Shown here: piece by piece, positions 7,734 to 15,459 of the stretch | Layout of the letters: each line of letters begins with the position of its first letter | How positions within the stretch are numbered: the first letter of the stretch is position 1 | Assembly (NCBI GenBank): GCA_050012535.1 | Contig: JBEKGZ010000024.1 | Coordinates: forward strand, 1 to 18,626 | Origin: CAVPLU01 sp050012535 | GTDB lineage: Archaea; Thermoproteota; Bathyarchaeia; 40CM-2-53-6 | Reading direction: 5' to 3' | Length of the DNA: 18,626 nt | The notes under the pieces: generated by a model | Told to the model about the DNA's origin: nothing | Database searches by the model: none | The model's input: only the letters and a program-made list of their open reading frames with translations | Program-made: the position numbers and the translations under genes

Positions 7734-8921
7734 ATGAGTTTCGTAGCAGACAGGCCTGGAGTCAAACCTTCGGCAACATTACAGATCCTAGATCGAGTGA
7801 AGGCGTTGAAGCGGGCTGGAGAGGACGTGATAAGCCTCTCAGCCGGCGAGCCGGACTTCGTGACCCCGGAGCATATCCGAGCATATGCAAAGCAGGCTCT
7901 CGATGAAGGGTACACGTTCTACCCAGACACAGCAGGGCTTCTGGAACTCCGAGAGGCGATTGCGGACAAGCTTGAACGCGACAACAGCATAGATGCGGAT
8001 CCAGCCTCCGAGATCGTAGTTACAGTAGGCGCCAAGGAAGCCATCTTCGTGGTCATGATGGCGACCATTAATCCTGGGGACGAGGTAATATTGCCTGATC
8101 CTTGTTGGGTAAGCTACGCTCCATGCATTGAGCTCGCTGGAGGCAAGCCGGTGTATCTCCCTCTGCACGAGTCGGAAGGATTCCGTGTATCGCCAGATCG
8201 TCTTGAGAGAATCGTCAACAGGAAGACAAAGATGCTGATAGTGAACTCACCAAACAACCCTCTCGGTGGCGTCATGAGCAAATCTGATCTTGAGGCCGTC
8301 ACAGAACTCGCAAAACGTGAAAAGTTCCTGGTCCTGTCGGACGAGATCTATGAGAAAATCATCTCTGATGGTGAAACGCACCTCAGCATCGCGTCATTTC
8401 CTGGCATGGAGTAATTCTCAATCACGGTCAACGGCTTCTCAAAGTCCATGGCAATGACCGGTTGGCGCTTGGGTTACATGGTTGCTCCTCGCAGCATCAC
8501 GGAACGTGTGACCGCAATTCACGGCCACCTGGTTACGGGAGCTTGTGCCTTCGCCCAGCGTGCTGCGGCACTTGCATTGCGAGACGAAAGGACTGATGAG
8601 ACTGTCAAAGATATGGTCGAGGAGTATCAAGTACGACGCGACATGGTTGTGGGTGAACTGGCGAAGGTTGACGGGATCTCATGCTTCTCCCCAAAGGGTA
8701 CGTTCTACGCTTTTCCAAACATCGCATCCATCGGGCTGAAGTCCCAAGAGCTTGCCATGAAACTGCTGGGCAGATCCAAGGTTGCAGTCGTACCAGGTGA
8801 TGCCTTTGGCAGATGTGGCGAGGGCTTCATCAGACTGTCATTTGCCACATCCAGAGAGAAACTGAAGATCGCATTGGAACGGATACGCGATGCCATATCT
8901 GAGCTTCGACGAAGCACGTGA
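7734..8921 (+). pseudogene. Class I PLP-dependent aminotransferase (aspartate aminotransferase-like) with in-frame stop
   Basis: One continuous frame of 396 codons would encode a normal-length fold type I aminotransferase, but it contains a TAA at 8412-8414. Before it: the N-terminal substrate region (SLSAGEPDFVTPEH), TVGAKEAIFVVMMA, the VNSPNNPLGG asparagine motif and the LSDEIYEKI aspartate/tyrosine motif. After it, in the same frame: ITVNGFSKSMAMTGWRLGY with the PLP-binding lysine codon at 8442-8444, and FIRLSFATS with the substrate arginine. Family members carry an ordinary residue at the TAA position, so a single base change explains it. The first later start codon (ATG 8448) lies beyond the lysine, so reinitiation cannot restore activity. 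The start at 7734 has GGTGAG 4 bases before it. True pseudogene, sequence error or readthrough cannot be told apart here. Confidence 0.85.
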
Positions 8922-9034
8922 AGAGCGATGCAAAGGTAGGCAAAGAAAACACGACGACTACCGCTATCCTGCAACGAAGAGCCTCTCATGAGGCTGCACC
9001 TGTCAGAGGTCCAGAGAAAACGGGTCCCGGGTAG

Positions 9035-9240
9035 ATTTCTTGTCATAACGAGCAGCCCTATGAGGATCTTGAGTTGCGCTATCTTCCCGTAGACGAACCT
9101 GTTGGCGATTGTCAAGACGAACGCTATCAGCAGTGGAATCTTATCGCCGAAATCCGAAGGGTCACCCATCAGCCATAGTTCCGTACAACTTGAAGACCAA
9201 TGCAACCGCAAATAGAGCGGTGAAAATGTTGTTTTTCACC
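9035..9240 (-). pseudogene. Possible remnant of a small membrane protein, broken by one frameshift
   Basis: Two minus-strand frames in the gap between the aminotransferase and the transporter look coding but do not join. The first reads from a GTG at 9239: VKNNIFTALFAVALVFKLYG, then TMADG and a stop at 9162-9164. The second frame continues with DPSDFGDKIPLLIAFVLTIA, then NRFVYGKIAQLKILIGLLVMT. Dropping one G from the GGG run at 9165-9167 joins them into about 68 residues with two or three hydrophobic segments. It lies just past the transporter stop on the same strand. I do not recognise the family. Chance hydrophobic frames are possible; the rest of 8922-9290 shows nothing clear. Confidence 0.3.
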
Positions 9241-9290
9241 GTAAGAAGAAGGGGAAGGGCGTTGTCGCTTTCGCGATCGCCCAATCGTGG

Positions 9291-10904
9291 TTATACAGGT
9301 GGAATCTCTTTGAACGCCAGTTCGATGTCCAAGCCGTGCTTCTTGTGGTAGGAGACGCTTGCATAGTAGACTATGATGCATCCAACGACGATTCCGAGTG
9401 CTATTGCTCCTCCGGCCAAAGTGGGAACGACGATAAGCGGGTTAGCCAGAGCCAAGTATCCTATGTAGAAGAAGGATATGGTTGTCAATAGCCCGAGTAT
9501 GCTGATTACGGGCACACCTCCGATCTTCTTCCTCATCCACCCCGGAGCCGCGTCTAGTAGGTCCTTCTTTGTGAATGGGAATATTGTCGTAGCAATGCCC
9601 GGCACTACGAAGCAGAACGCCCAAAGGAATGTGCCTATGGTTTCAGCGGTAGGCCAAGTGGTGAACCAGTATAGGGCAAAGATGAGTATTGACATCAGCG
9701 TTATTGTGATTATAGAGATGTGCGGAGTTCTGTACCGCTTGCTCACATCAGCCATCTTGGTTGGGATAATGCGGTCAAAAGACCACGCGAAGAAGTACCT
9801 GCTCGGAATCCAGAAGTAAACAAACGGGGCTGTCAGTGATCCTGCTAGCATCGTGAAGAGCACCAGGAAGACTAATGCTTGGTTCGGGTAGGCGATCAAA
9901 GAGACCATCATGGGATAAGTCGGCGCAAGAGGCATTACGCCCGAGTAGGCGGACGGAGCATTGTCCCATAGATAGCCCACAGCGTACGTAAAGTTCTCAC
10001 CCAGGTTGTTCAAAGTCAGCATCGCGGTAACAGACCAGATCACAATGCCCAGAATCAGCGATAGAAGCAGTGCAACAGGAATCGCACGCTTGACATTCTT
10101 CACCTCACCGGCGACTACGTTAGCGAAGTTCCCTCCGAGGAGGAATAAAGCGGCGAACGGTGCACTTGCCACGGAGGCTGCGAAGGTGATAGTTGGCAGG
10201 GACCACCCAGACTGAGTTGCCAGATTTGTCAGTCCTTCATAAGTTGAGTACTGGCCTAGGACGCTATTCCATTTGGCGGCAAAAGCTGCTGGGCTCGTCG
10301 AAGCTACAAAACCCCACATAACGATAATTCCTATGACAGCAAGTGCCCATGCCACGTACAGGAAACTTCTGACAGCTTTGGCTCCGACGATGGCAAGAAT
10401 GGCAAAGCACACAGTGATGAGGATGGAAAGTCCGAACCCTCCCACCGGACTACTGAGGAATGTACCCAAGCCGATCAACCCCTGCGAATTGTAAAGGAAG
10501 CCCCATATCGTCAAAGCCGTCGATATGCCGGATGCGTAGGCTGCTGTGCCGCCGACATAGGCCGTGGCGAACACTGAGAACATGTAGAGGAAGGACCAGG
10601 CGAATCCCACTGCCGGATGCAAGATCCTTGCGACCCAGACGTAATCGTTGCCCGACCTTGGCATGATGACGCCCATGGCCCAGTAAACCAACATCAACAG
10701 TACGAAGGGTATGCCGGTTACGACCAAGGCCAACGGGAGGTTTGCGCCCGGATTGAAGCCGTAATACCATGGGAACTGAAGGATTGTATACGTCAAAGCG
10801 AAGACTGCTGCCGAAGCTATCAGCAAGGTATCGAGTGTCCCGAATTCTCTGACCAAACCACTGGAGGTTCTTACGAAGAAAGTCTTTTCAGTTTTCTCAG
10901 CCAA
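9291..10904 (-). CDS. APC superfamily amino acid permease
   Basis: Integral membrane transporter of 537 residues with about twelve hydrophobic segments, resembling the AA_permease_2 group of amino acid/polyamine transporters found in many archaea. A charged cytoplasmic N-terminus (MAEKTEKTFFVRTSSGLVRE) leads to the first segment. MPRSGNDYVWVARILHPAVG matches the loop after the second segment in archaeal relatives, and AGEVKNVKRAIPVAL lies after a middle segment as in APC proteins. The C-terminus is short and charged (KKHGLDIELAFKEIPPV). The substrate cannot be read from sequence. The best start is a TTG at 10904-10902, with a TATA-like box about 24 bases upstream. It stands alone on the minus strand, diverging from the nucleotidyltransferase gene. 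Confidence 0.88.
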   Translation of the reverse strand: MAEKTEKTFFVRTSSGLVREFGTLDTLLIASAAVFALTYTILQFPWYYGFNPGANLPLALVVTGIPFVLLMLVYWAMGVIMPRSGNDYVWVARILHPAVGFAWSFLYMFSVFATAYVGGTAAYASGISTALTIWGFLYNSQGLIGLGTFLSSPVGGFGLSILITVCFAILAIVGAKAVRSFLYVAWALAVIGIIVMWGFVASTSPAAFAAKWNSVLGQYSTYEGLTNLATQSGWSLPTITFAASVASAPFAALFLLGGNFANVVAGEVKNVKRAIPVALLLSLILGIVIWSVTAMLTLNNLGENFTYAVGYLWDNAPSAYSGVMPLAPTYPMMVSLIAYPNQALVFLVLFTMLAGSLTAPFVYFWIPSRYFFAWSFDRIIPTKMADVSKRYRTPHISIITITLMSILIFALYWFTTWPTAETIGTFLWAFCFVVPGIATTIFPFTKKDLLDAAPGWMRKKIGGVPVISILGLLTTISFFYIGYLALANPLIVVPTLAGGAIALGIVVGCIIVYYASVSYHKKHGLDIELAFKEIPPV

Positions 10905-10923
10905 TTACAATCACATCTTGGTT

Positions 10924-10932
10924 GTATATTTT
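10924..10932 (-). promoter_or_regulatory. TATA-like box for the amino acid permease
   Basis: Read on the minus strand the segment is AAAATATAC, about 24 bases before the TTG start at 10904. It suggests a transcript with little or no leader. It lies in the 189-base divergent gap before the gene starting at 11094, for which no equally clear box was seen. Confidence 0.45.
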
Positions 10933-11093
10933 CAATTCAACATGTCATTCGGTTTGGATATAAGACATTCCACTGGACCGCGATTGTTGTATGGAATTGC
11001 GTTCAGAGAATATCCAAGCTCCGTAGATATGCATTCGAGGAACGTGTAGGAAAGAATAATTGGTACACGACCCAATCGTTGACGGCGTAAATA

Positions 11094-11888
11094 TTGGGAA
11101 ACCAAAGTGGCCTGTCAGATTTCTTCAAAGATGCTCTAACCATTATTGAGGCCGCAAAGCAGAAGCACATCGAACTTAGGCTCATGGGAGCAACAGCAAT
11201 TTACTACCGCTGCCCCAAATCGCGCCAACTAACAGATACAATGAACAGGCTACTCACAGACCTAGACTTCATGACGTTGTCTAAATATGTCCGCCACATC
11301 CCGGACCTATTCTCAAGTCTAGGATTTGAAGGAAACGAGCGAGTCAATACGCTTTACGGATTGAGAAGGCAGATCTACACGGATCCTAAGAACGGTAGAC
11401 ATGTGGACATATTCGTCGACAAACTAACCTTCTGCCACGAAGTAGACCTCACCCGGAGAGTGGAAACCGACCCAATCACCTTGACACTTGCAGACCTTCT
11501 TCTCGAGAAGATGCAGATTGTGAAGATTGGCGAAAAGGACGTGAAAGACACGGTCATTCTTCTGCGAGAGCATGAGTTGGGTGATGAAGACAATGACACG
11601 ATTAACATGCGCTACATTGCAGAACTCCTCGCAGATGATTGGGGGTTCTACTACACGGTTACTACAAACCTCAAGAAGACGCGAGATTACGTTGACATTC
11701 TGCAGATGCTCAAGCCAGACGAGAAGGGACTTGTTCAGAGTAGAATTGATGCCCTTCTTGACGGCATGGAGAAGGAGGGAAAGTCGCTCAAATGGCGGAT
11801 GCGAGCCGCGACGGGCACCAAAGTCAAGTGGTACGATGAGGCTGAGGAAGTTGAAGACCGCGGAACAGGCGAGTCCAAGACCCTGTGA
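11094..11888 (+). CDS. Nucleotidyltransferase-fold protein (AbiEii-like), function unknown
   Basis: Protein of 264 residues with features of the minimal nucleotidyltransferase fold. Residues 31-36 (MGATAI) match the glycine-rich start of the fold, Asp56 and Asp58 in TDLDF form the DxD metal pair, and Asp105 in HVDIFVD fits the third acidic residue. LADLLLEKMQIVK and KDVKDTVILL (about 132-157) resemble the helical segment of AbiEii-type nucleotidyltransferases. The tail from about 205 is charged and without a recognised domain. The first available start is a TTG at 11094 just after an in-frame stop; no strong ribosome site is seen. The stop codon overlaps a GTG of the metallophosphoesterase frame, so the two are probably made together. 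The substrate (RNA, protein or small molecule) is unknown, and an antitoxin/toxin role is not supported by anything else here. Confidence 0.65.
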   Translation: MGNQSGLSDFFKDALTIIEAAKQKHIELRLMGATAIYYRCPKSRQLTDTMNRLLTDLDFMTLSKYVRHIPDLFSSLGFEGNERVNTLYGLRRQIYTDPKNGRHVDIFVDKLTFCHEVDLTRRVETDPITLTLADLLLEKMQIVKIGEKDVKDTVILLREHELGDEDNDTINMRYIAELLADDWGFYYTVTTNLKKTRDYVDILQMLKPDEKGLVQSRIDALLDGMEKEGKSLKWRMRAATGTKVKWYDEAEEVEDRGTGESKTL

Positions 11889-11902
11889 TTGGGTGGATCA
11901 AG

Positions 11903-12853
11903 TTGACAATCAAGATCTTCTTTGCCACGGACCTGCACGGGTCGGAAAAATGCTTTCTGAAATTCGTGAATGCAGCGAAATTCTACAAAGCCAACACCCT
12001 AATCATGGGTGGTGATATTACAGGCAAGTTGATGATACCCGTCATCAAAGAGCCCAACGGGAAGTTTCACGCAACATTTCTTGGAAGCAAGCATACAGCC
12101 GGAGACGACAAGGAGCTTCAGGACCTGCTGAGAGCGGTACGTTTCGCTGGCTACTACCCGTACTTGACTAGTCCTGAAGAGATGAAGGAACTTCAAAATG
12201 ACGATGCGAAAGTCAAGTCGATTTTCCAAAAGCTAATGTTGGAAACAGTGGAGAGATGGGTTCAGCTTGCGGAGGAGCGCTTGAAGGACTCTGGGATAAA
12301 GGTCTACATAACAGGCGGAAACGACGACATAGCTCAGATTGAAGAGATAATCGGCGGTTCGAGTTACGTGATTGATCCCGAGGATAAGGTCGTGGAGATT
12401 GATGGAAAATATGAGATGGTAAGCACAGGTTGGAGCAACCCCACGCCTTGGAAGACTCCCCGCGAATGCTCAGAGGAACAGCTGTGGGAGAAGATAGAGA
12501 AGATGGCCTCTCAAGTCAAGGACATGAAGAACTGCATCTTCAACCTACATGTGCCTCCGATCGACTCAGGCATTGACACCTGTCCGAAGCTAGATGAGAA
12601 TCTCAAACCTGTCATTGCCGGTGGGGAAATAGTGATGATGAGTGGAGGTAGCACTTCAGTTCGTAAGGCGATCGAGACGTATCAGCCACTTCTCGCGCTT
12701 CATGGCCACATTCATGAGTCCAAAGGGTTCCTGAAGATCGGCAGAACATTGAGCCTAAACCCAGGCAGTGAGTATAGTGAAGGGATTCTGCGCGGCGTTC
12801 TCGCTGAACTGGATGATGGTTCTGTGAAGAACTTCTTACTTACGCAGGGCTGA
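11903..12853 (+). CDS. Calcineurin-like metallophosphoesterase
   Basis: Predicted dinuclear-metal phosphoesterase of 316 residues. All family motifs are in order: ATDLHG with Asp10 and His12, MGGDITG with Asp38, TGGNDD with Asn140, NLHVPP with His216, and LHGHIHE with His269 and His271. The usual archaeal start (short strand then ATDLHGS) points to the TTG at 11903, preceded by GGTGGATC at 11892-11899; a GTG at 11885 overlapping the upstream stop by 4 bases (GTGA) is the alternative and would add six residues. Its substrate is not known. An insert of about 60 residues after the second motif (around residues 50-110) may shape specificity. Coupling to the nucleotidyltransferase-fold gene suggests a shared nucleotide or RNA-related task, by inference only. 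Confidence 0.82.
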   Translation: MTIKIFFATDLHGSEKCFLKFVNAAKFYKANTLIMGGDITGKLMIPVIKEPNGKFHATFLGSKHTAGDDKELQDLLRAVRFAGYYPYLTSPEEMKELQNDDAKVKSIFQKLMLETVERWVQLAEERLKDSGIKVYITGGNDDIAQIEEIIGGSSYVIDPEDKVVEIDGKYEMVSTGWSNPTPWKTPRECSEEQLWEKIEKMASQVKDMKNCIFNLHVPPIDSGIDTCPKLDENLKPVIAGGEIVMMSGGSTSVRKAIETYQPLLALHGHIHESKGFLKIGRTLSLNPGSEYSEGILRGVLAELDDGSVKNFLLTQG

Positions 12854-12924
12854 ATCAGCTCCGTAACGCGGACCATTTTTCTCTATCTCGCAGAGCCAGT
12901 TTTCATCATGCTTTCTTCCCAAAC

Positions 12925-12933
12925 AAATTATAC
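12925..12933 (+). promoter_or_regulatory. TATA-like box for the PuuE-like gene
   Basis: AAATTATAC is centred 28 bases before the ATG at 12957, the spacing of a leaderless archaeal promoter. It lies in the 103-base gap after the metallophosphoesterase, so the next gene likely has its own transcript. Confidence 0.5.
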
Positions 12934-12956
12934 TTGTACCGTGCAGACAAAACAGC

Positions 12957-13850
12957 ATGACCCCGATAGAACGTGACTTTGTCGGTTACGGAAAGAACGT
13001 TCCTAAAGTAAGATGGCCTAAGAATGCTAGGCTCGCACTGACTTTCGCAATCAATTATGAAGCAGGAGCTGAGCGTTCAGTCGCATTTGGCGATCAAGGC
13101 GCCGAAACCTACGGTGAATTCCCCGCCTATGGTGCACCACCAAAACGTGACCTCGCCATCGAATCGATTTTCGAATACGAGACTAGGGTTGCGATATGGA
13201 GAATCCTAAGAGCTTTCGACAAATACTCCGTAAAGACCACATTCTTTGCTGCCGCGAGGACATTGGAAACCAACCCTGAGGCTGCCAAAGAAATTGTCAG
13301 CAAAGGGCACGAGATATGCAGCCACGGCTACAGATGGATCGAGCACTTCACACTCAGCCGAGACGAGGAAAGAGAAGTCATTCGGAAGGCCATAGCCTCA
13401 ATCGAGAAAACCACGGGGCAAAGGCCTCTTGGCTGGTACTGCAGAGAGCCCAGCGAAAACACAATTGAACTTCTCGCAGAAGAGGGCGGTTTTCTCTACG
13501 ATTCCGATATCTACAACGACGACCTCCCATACTACGCGAGTGTGAAAGGAAAGAAGTTCCTGCTAATTCCCTACACGCCTGACGTTAACGACTTCCACTA
13601 TTTCTCGAATCGATTCGCCAACTCAGAGGAGTTCTATCGATACCTGAAAGACACCTTCGACCTCATGTACTCGGAAGGCCGCGAGAACCCAAGAATGATG
13701 AACGTCGGCCTTCACGTCCGAATTTCTGGCAGACCCGGAAGAACCGTAGCCGTAGAACGCTTCCTCAAGTACGTGAAGTCGAAACCCAAAGTGTGGATTG
13801 CCCGTAGAGTCGACATTGCAAAATGGTGGCTAGATCAGTACCCCCCATAG
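12957..13850 (+). CDS. Polysaccharide deacetylase-fold protein, PuuE/allantoinase-like
   Basis: NodB-fold protein of 297 residues closest, by motif memory, to PuuE-type allantoinases and related cyclic amidases. Family landmarks: DFVGYGKNVPKVRWPKNARL near the N-terminus, FAINYEAGAERSVAFGD, KRDLAIESIFEYETRVAIWR, GHEICSHGYRWIEH with His123 and His130, QRPLGWYCREPSENT, GGFLYDSDIYNDDLPYY and the C-terminal VGLHVRISGRPGR. Proteins of this group hydrolyse ring amides such as allantoin rather than acetylated sugars, and PuuE is reported not to need the metal used by NodB enzymes. No signal peptide is seen, so it is cytoplasmic. No urate or allantoate genes are nearby, and the YCREPSENT stretch differs from the more usual form with a glycine-arginine pair, so the substrate is uncertain. 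Confidence 0.8.
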   Translation: MTPIERDFVGYGKNVPKVRWPKNARLALTFAINYEAGAERSVAFGDQGAETYGEFPAYGAPPKRDLAIESIFEYETRVAIWRILRAFDKYSVKTTFFAAARTLETNPEAAKEIVSKGHEICSHGYRWIEHFTLSRDEEREVIRKAIASIEKTTGQRPLGWYCREPSENTIELLAEEGGFLYDSDIYNDDLPYYASVKGKKFLLIPYTPDVNDFHYFSNRFANSEEFYRYLKDTFDLMYSEGRENPRMMNVGLHVRISGRPGRTVAVERFLKYVKSKPKVWIARRVDIAKWWLDQYPP

Positions 13851-13899
13851 AAGACTGAAAGCAGAGATAGACGTCAAGTGCGAGCGGAAAGAGCTTTGG

Positions 13900-14290
13900 C
13901 GGACTAGACTTTGGGCTTCAAGCCCGTGGAACCCACACACAGAGGAAAAACTCCAAATCCGCAACTCCGACACATGACAGTTGCGGGTTGTCGCAGTCGT
14001 CCGACATCTGCAAGCAGCTGCTGATGTTGGTGTAGAATCCGATTCCATCCTGATTCACAGCAAGACTCCACACCGAAATGGGAGGAGCGAAGGTAGTGGA
14101 GTGCGCGTACAACTTCATGTGAACCCAAGAAATGGCCTCCTACAAGACAGGAGGCTGACTGGCTGTCAGTGTCACGGTTTAAGTAAAGGATGACGTATGT
14201 CATGTGCTCGGAGCGCAGTAAGAACCGCAATGCTGAGCCGTATTACGAGAACAATAGGAAAGTACGGCTTAACATAGGTTATGCGTCGCA
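13900..14290 (+). ncRNA. Candidate structured RNA filling the gap between puuE-like gene and mrp
   Basis: The 452-base gap has no convincing gene but many stems: GGGC-GCCC in 13913-13925; CCGCAACT 13959-13966 with 13979-13986 (8 bp); CCGACATC 14001-14008 with 14023-14030 (8 bp, one G-U); ACTCCACACC 14065-14074 with 14092-14102 (one bulge); GCCTCCT 14135-14141 with 14149-14155; CTGAC 14155-14159 with 14165-14169; AGCCGTA 14236-14242 with 14263-14269. A long-range stem pairs GACGTAT 14192-14198 with ATGCGTC 14281-14287 (one U-G). The G-U pairs work only in plus-strand RNA. GAGGAAA at 13942 and CGGCTTA at 14265 recall RNase P RNA ends, but the full conserved blocks are absent. The class is unknown. 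A TATA-like TTAACATA (14269-14276) for mrp lies inside it. Confidence 0.35.
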
Positions 14291-14302
14291 GGCTCCCCCG
14301 CA

Positions 14303-15454
14303 ATGGTCACCAAAGAGGACGTCATGCGGGTCCTCAAGAATGTGAAGGACCCGGAGATCGGCGCCAGCATTGTGAACCTTGGCATGGTTAGAGCCGTTGA
14401 AGTGCAAGGAAGCACTGTACACGTTGAGATCGCACTGACAATTCCCAACTGCCCACTCAGAGACGCAATCAAAGACGACGTGATCAAGGGCGTCTCAGGA
14501 ATGAAAGGTGTCGCAAAGGTAGAGGTTCAGCTCTCCTCGATGACCGACCAAGAACGAGACAAAGTCTCACAGACGCTGACGAATCGTCCAACTGCGGAAC
14601 AGAACAATGTCCAGCAAACGTGGCGCTCTCAAGGAATTGAGAAACTCCCCAAAGGGAAGATCGGCCAGATCATAGCGATATCTTCAGGCAAAGGAGGAGT
14701 CGGCAAGTCTCTCATCACAGCATTGCTGGCTGTTGAGCTGCGAAGACGTGGGTTCTCCGTAGGAATTCTTGATGCGGACTTGACAGGAGCAAGCATAGCG
14801 AAGATCTTCGGAGTCAAAGACCATCCGATCCATGCGCCAACTGGCATAGCTCCACCTGCTAGTCGCGCGGGTGTCAAGTTGGTGTCCATGAATCTTCTCA
14901 TGGATCGCGACGATGCCGCCCTAGTGTGGCGTGGTCCAATGATCAACAGCGCAATCCGCCAACTCTACAGCGAGCTAGAATGGGGAGAGCTTGACTTCCT
15001 ACTCGTTGATTTGCCTCCGGGAACCTCTGATGCCCCGCTGACGGTTTTCCAATCTCTTCCCCTCGATGCGGTCTTGATTGTTTCCTCTCCACAGGATTTG
15101 GCGGTGACGATTGTTGCCAAAGCGATCAACATGGCGAAGCTCATGAACGTTCCAATCCTCGGCCTGATCGAGAATATGAGCTACGTGACCTGTCCAGATT
15201 GCGGGCGGAGGATCGAACTTTTCGGAAACTCCAAGGGGCAAGAAGCCTCCAACGCCGCCAACATAGAGTTCCTTGGCTCGATACCTGTCAACCCATTAAT
15301 ATCGCGACTCTGCGATGAAGGAAAGATCGAGGAGTATGTGAGTCCGGAGTTCGCGGGGATAACCCAAAGATTGATTGAGAAGACAAGACAGCTCAACGTG
15401 CCTCAAACGCTGAGAAGCATGGAGAAGTCAACTGAGAAGGAATCGGGGAGGTGA
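14303..15454 (+). CDS. Mrp/NBP35 family Fe-S cluster carrier ATPase with N-terminal DUF59 domain
   Basis: Cytoplasmic P-loop ATPase of 383 residues thought to bind and hand over Fe-S clusters. Residues 1-80 are a DUF59 (FeS_assembly_P) domain with DPEIGASIVNLGMV and a conserved cysteine at residue 50 (TIPNCPL). From about 120 comes the Mrp ATPase: deviant Walker A SSGKGGVGKS (127-136), the LDADLTG segment, LLVDLPPGTSD (233-243), and IENMSYVTCPDC with the CxxC cysteines 297 and 300 that hold the bridging cluster in the dimer. The ATG at 14303 gives a full DUF59 domain. Its stop overlaps a GTG of the next frame, a separate DUF59 gene, so both belong to one operon. A TATA-like box about 31 bases upstream is possible. 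Confidence 0.93.
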   Translation: MVTKEDVMRVLKNVKDPEIGASIVNLGMVRAVEVQGSTVHVEIALTIPNCPLRDAIKDDVIKGVSGMKGVAKVEVQLSSMTDQERDKVSQTLTNRPTAEQNNVQQTWRSQGIEKLPKGKIGQIIAISSGKGGVGKSLITALLAVELRRRGFSVGILDADLTGASIAKIFGVKDHPIHAPTGIAPPASRAGVKLVSMNLLMDRDDAALVWRGPMINSAIRQLYSELEWGELDFLLVDLPPGTSDAPLTVFQSLPLDAVLIVSSPQDLAVTIVAKAINMAKLMNVPILGLIENMSYVTCPDCGRRIELFGNSKGQEASNAANIEFLGSIPVNPLISRLCDEGKIEEYVSPEFAGITQRLIEKTRQLNVPQTLRSMEKSTEKESGR

Positions 15455-15459
15455 CTTGT

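Noticed and set aside
8412..8414. Recoding of the stop as pyrrolysine or selenocysteine
   Set aside because: Those use UAG and UGA; this codon is UAA, and UAA ends other genes in the window, such as the 5S-type subunit and the permease.
8705..9211. Whole 168-residue minus-strand frame as one gene
   Set aside because: Its second half is antisense to the conserved aminotransferase C-terminus; only the first part outside that gene looks possibly coding and is reported separately.
13900..14290. Calling this gap RNase P RNA or SRP RNA outright
   Set aside because: GAGGAAA and CGGCTTA are at suitable places, but the full conserved blocks (GAGGAAAGUC and ACAGAA before CGGCUUA) are absent, and no SRP helix 8 GGAA/AGCA motif or long helix 5 is seen.
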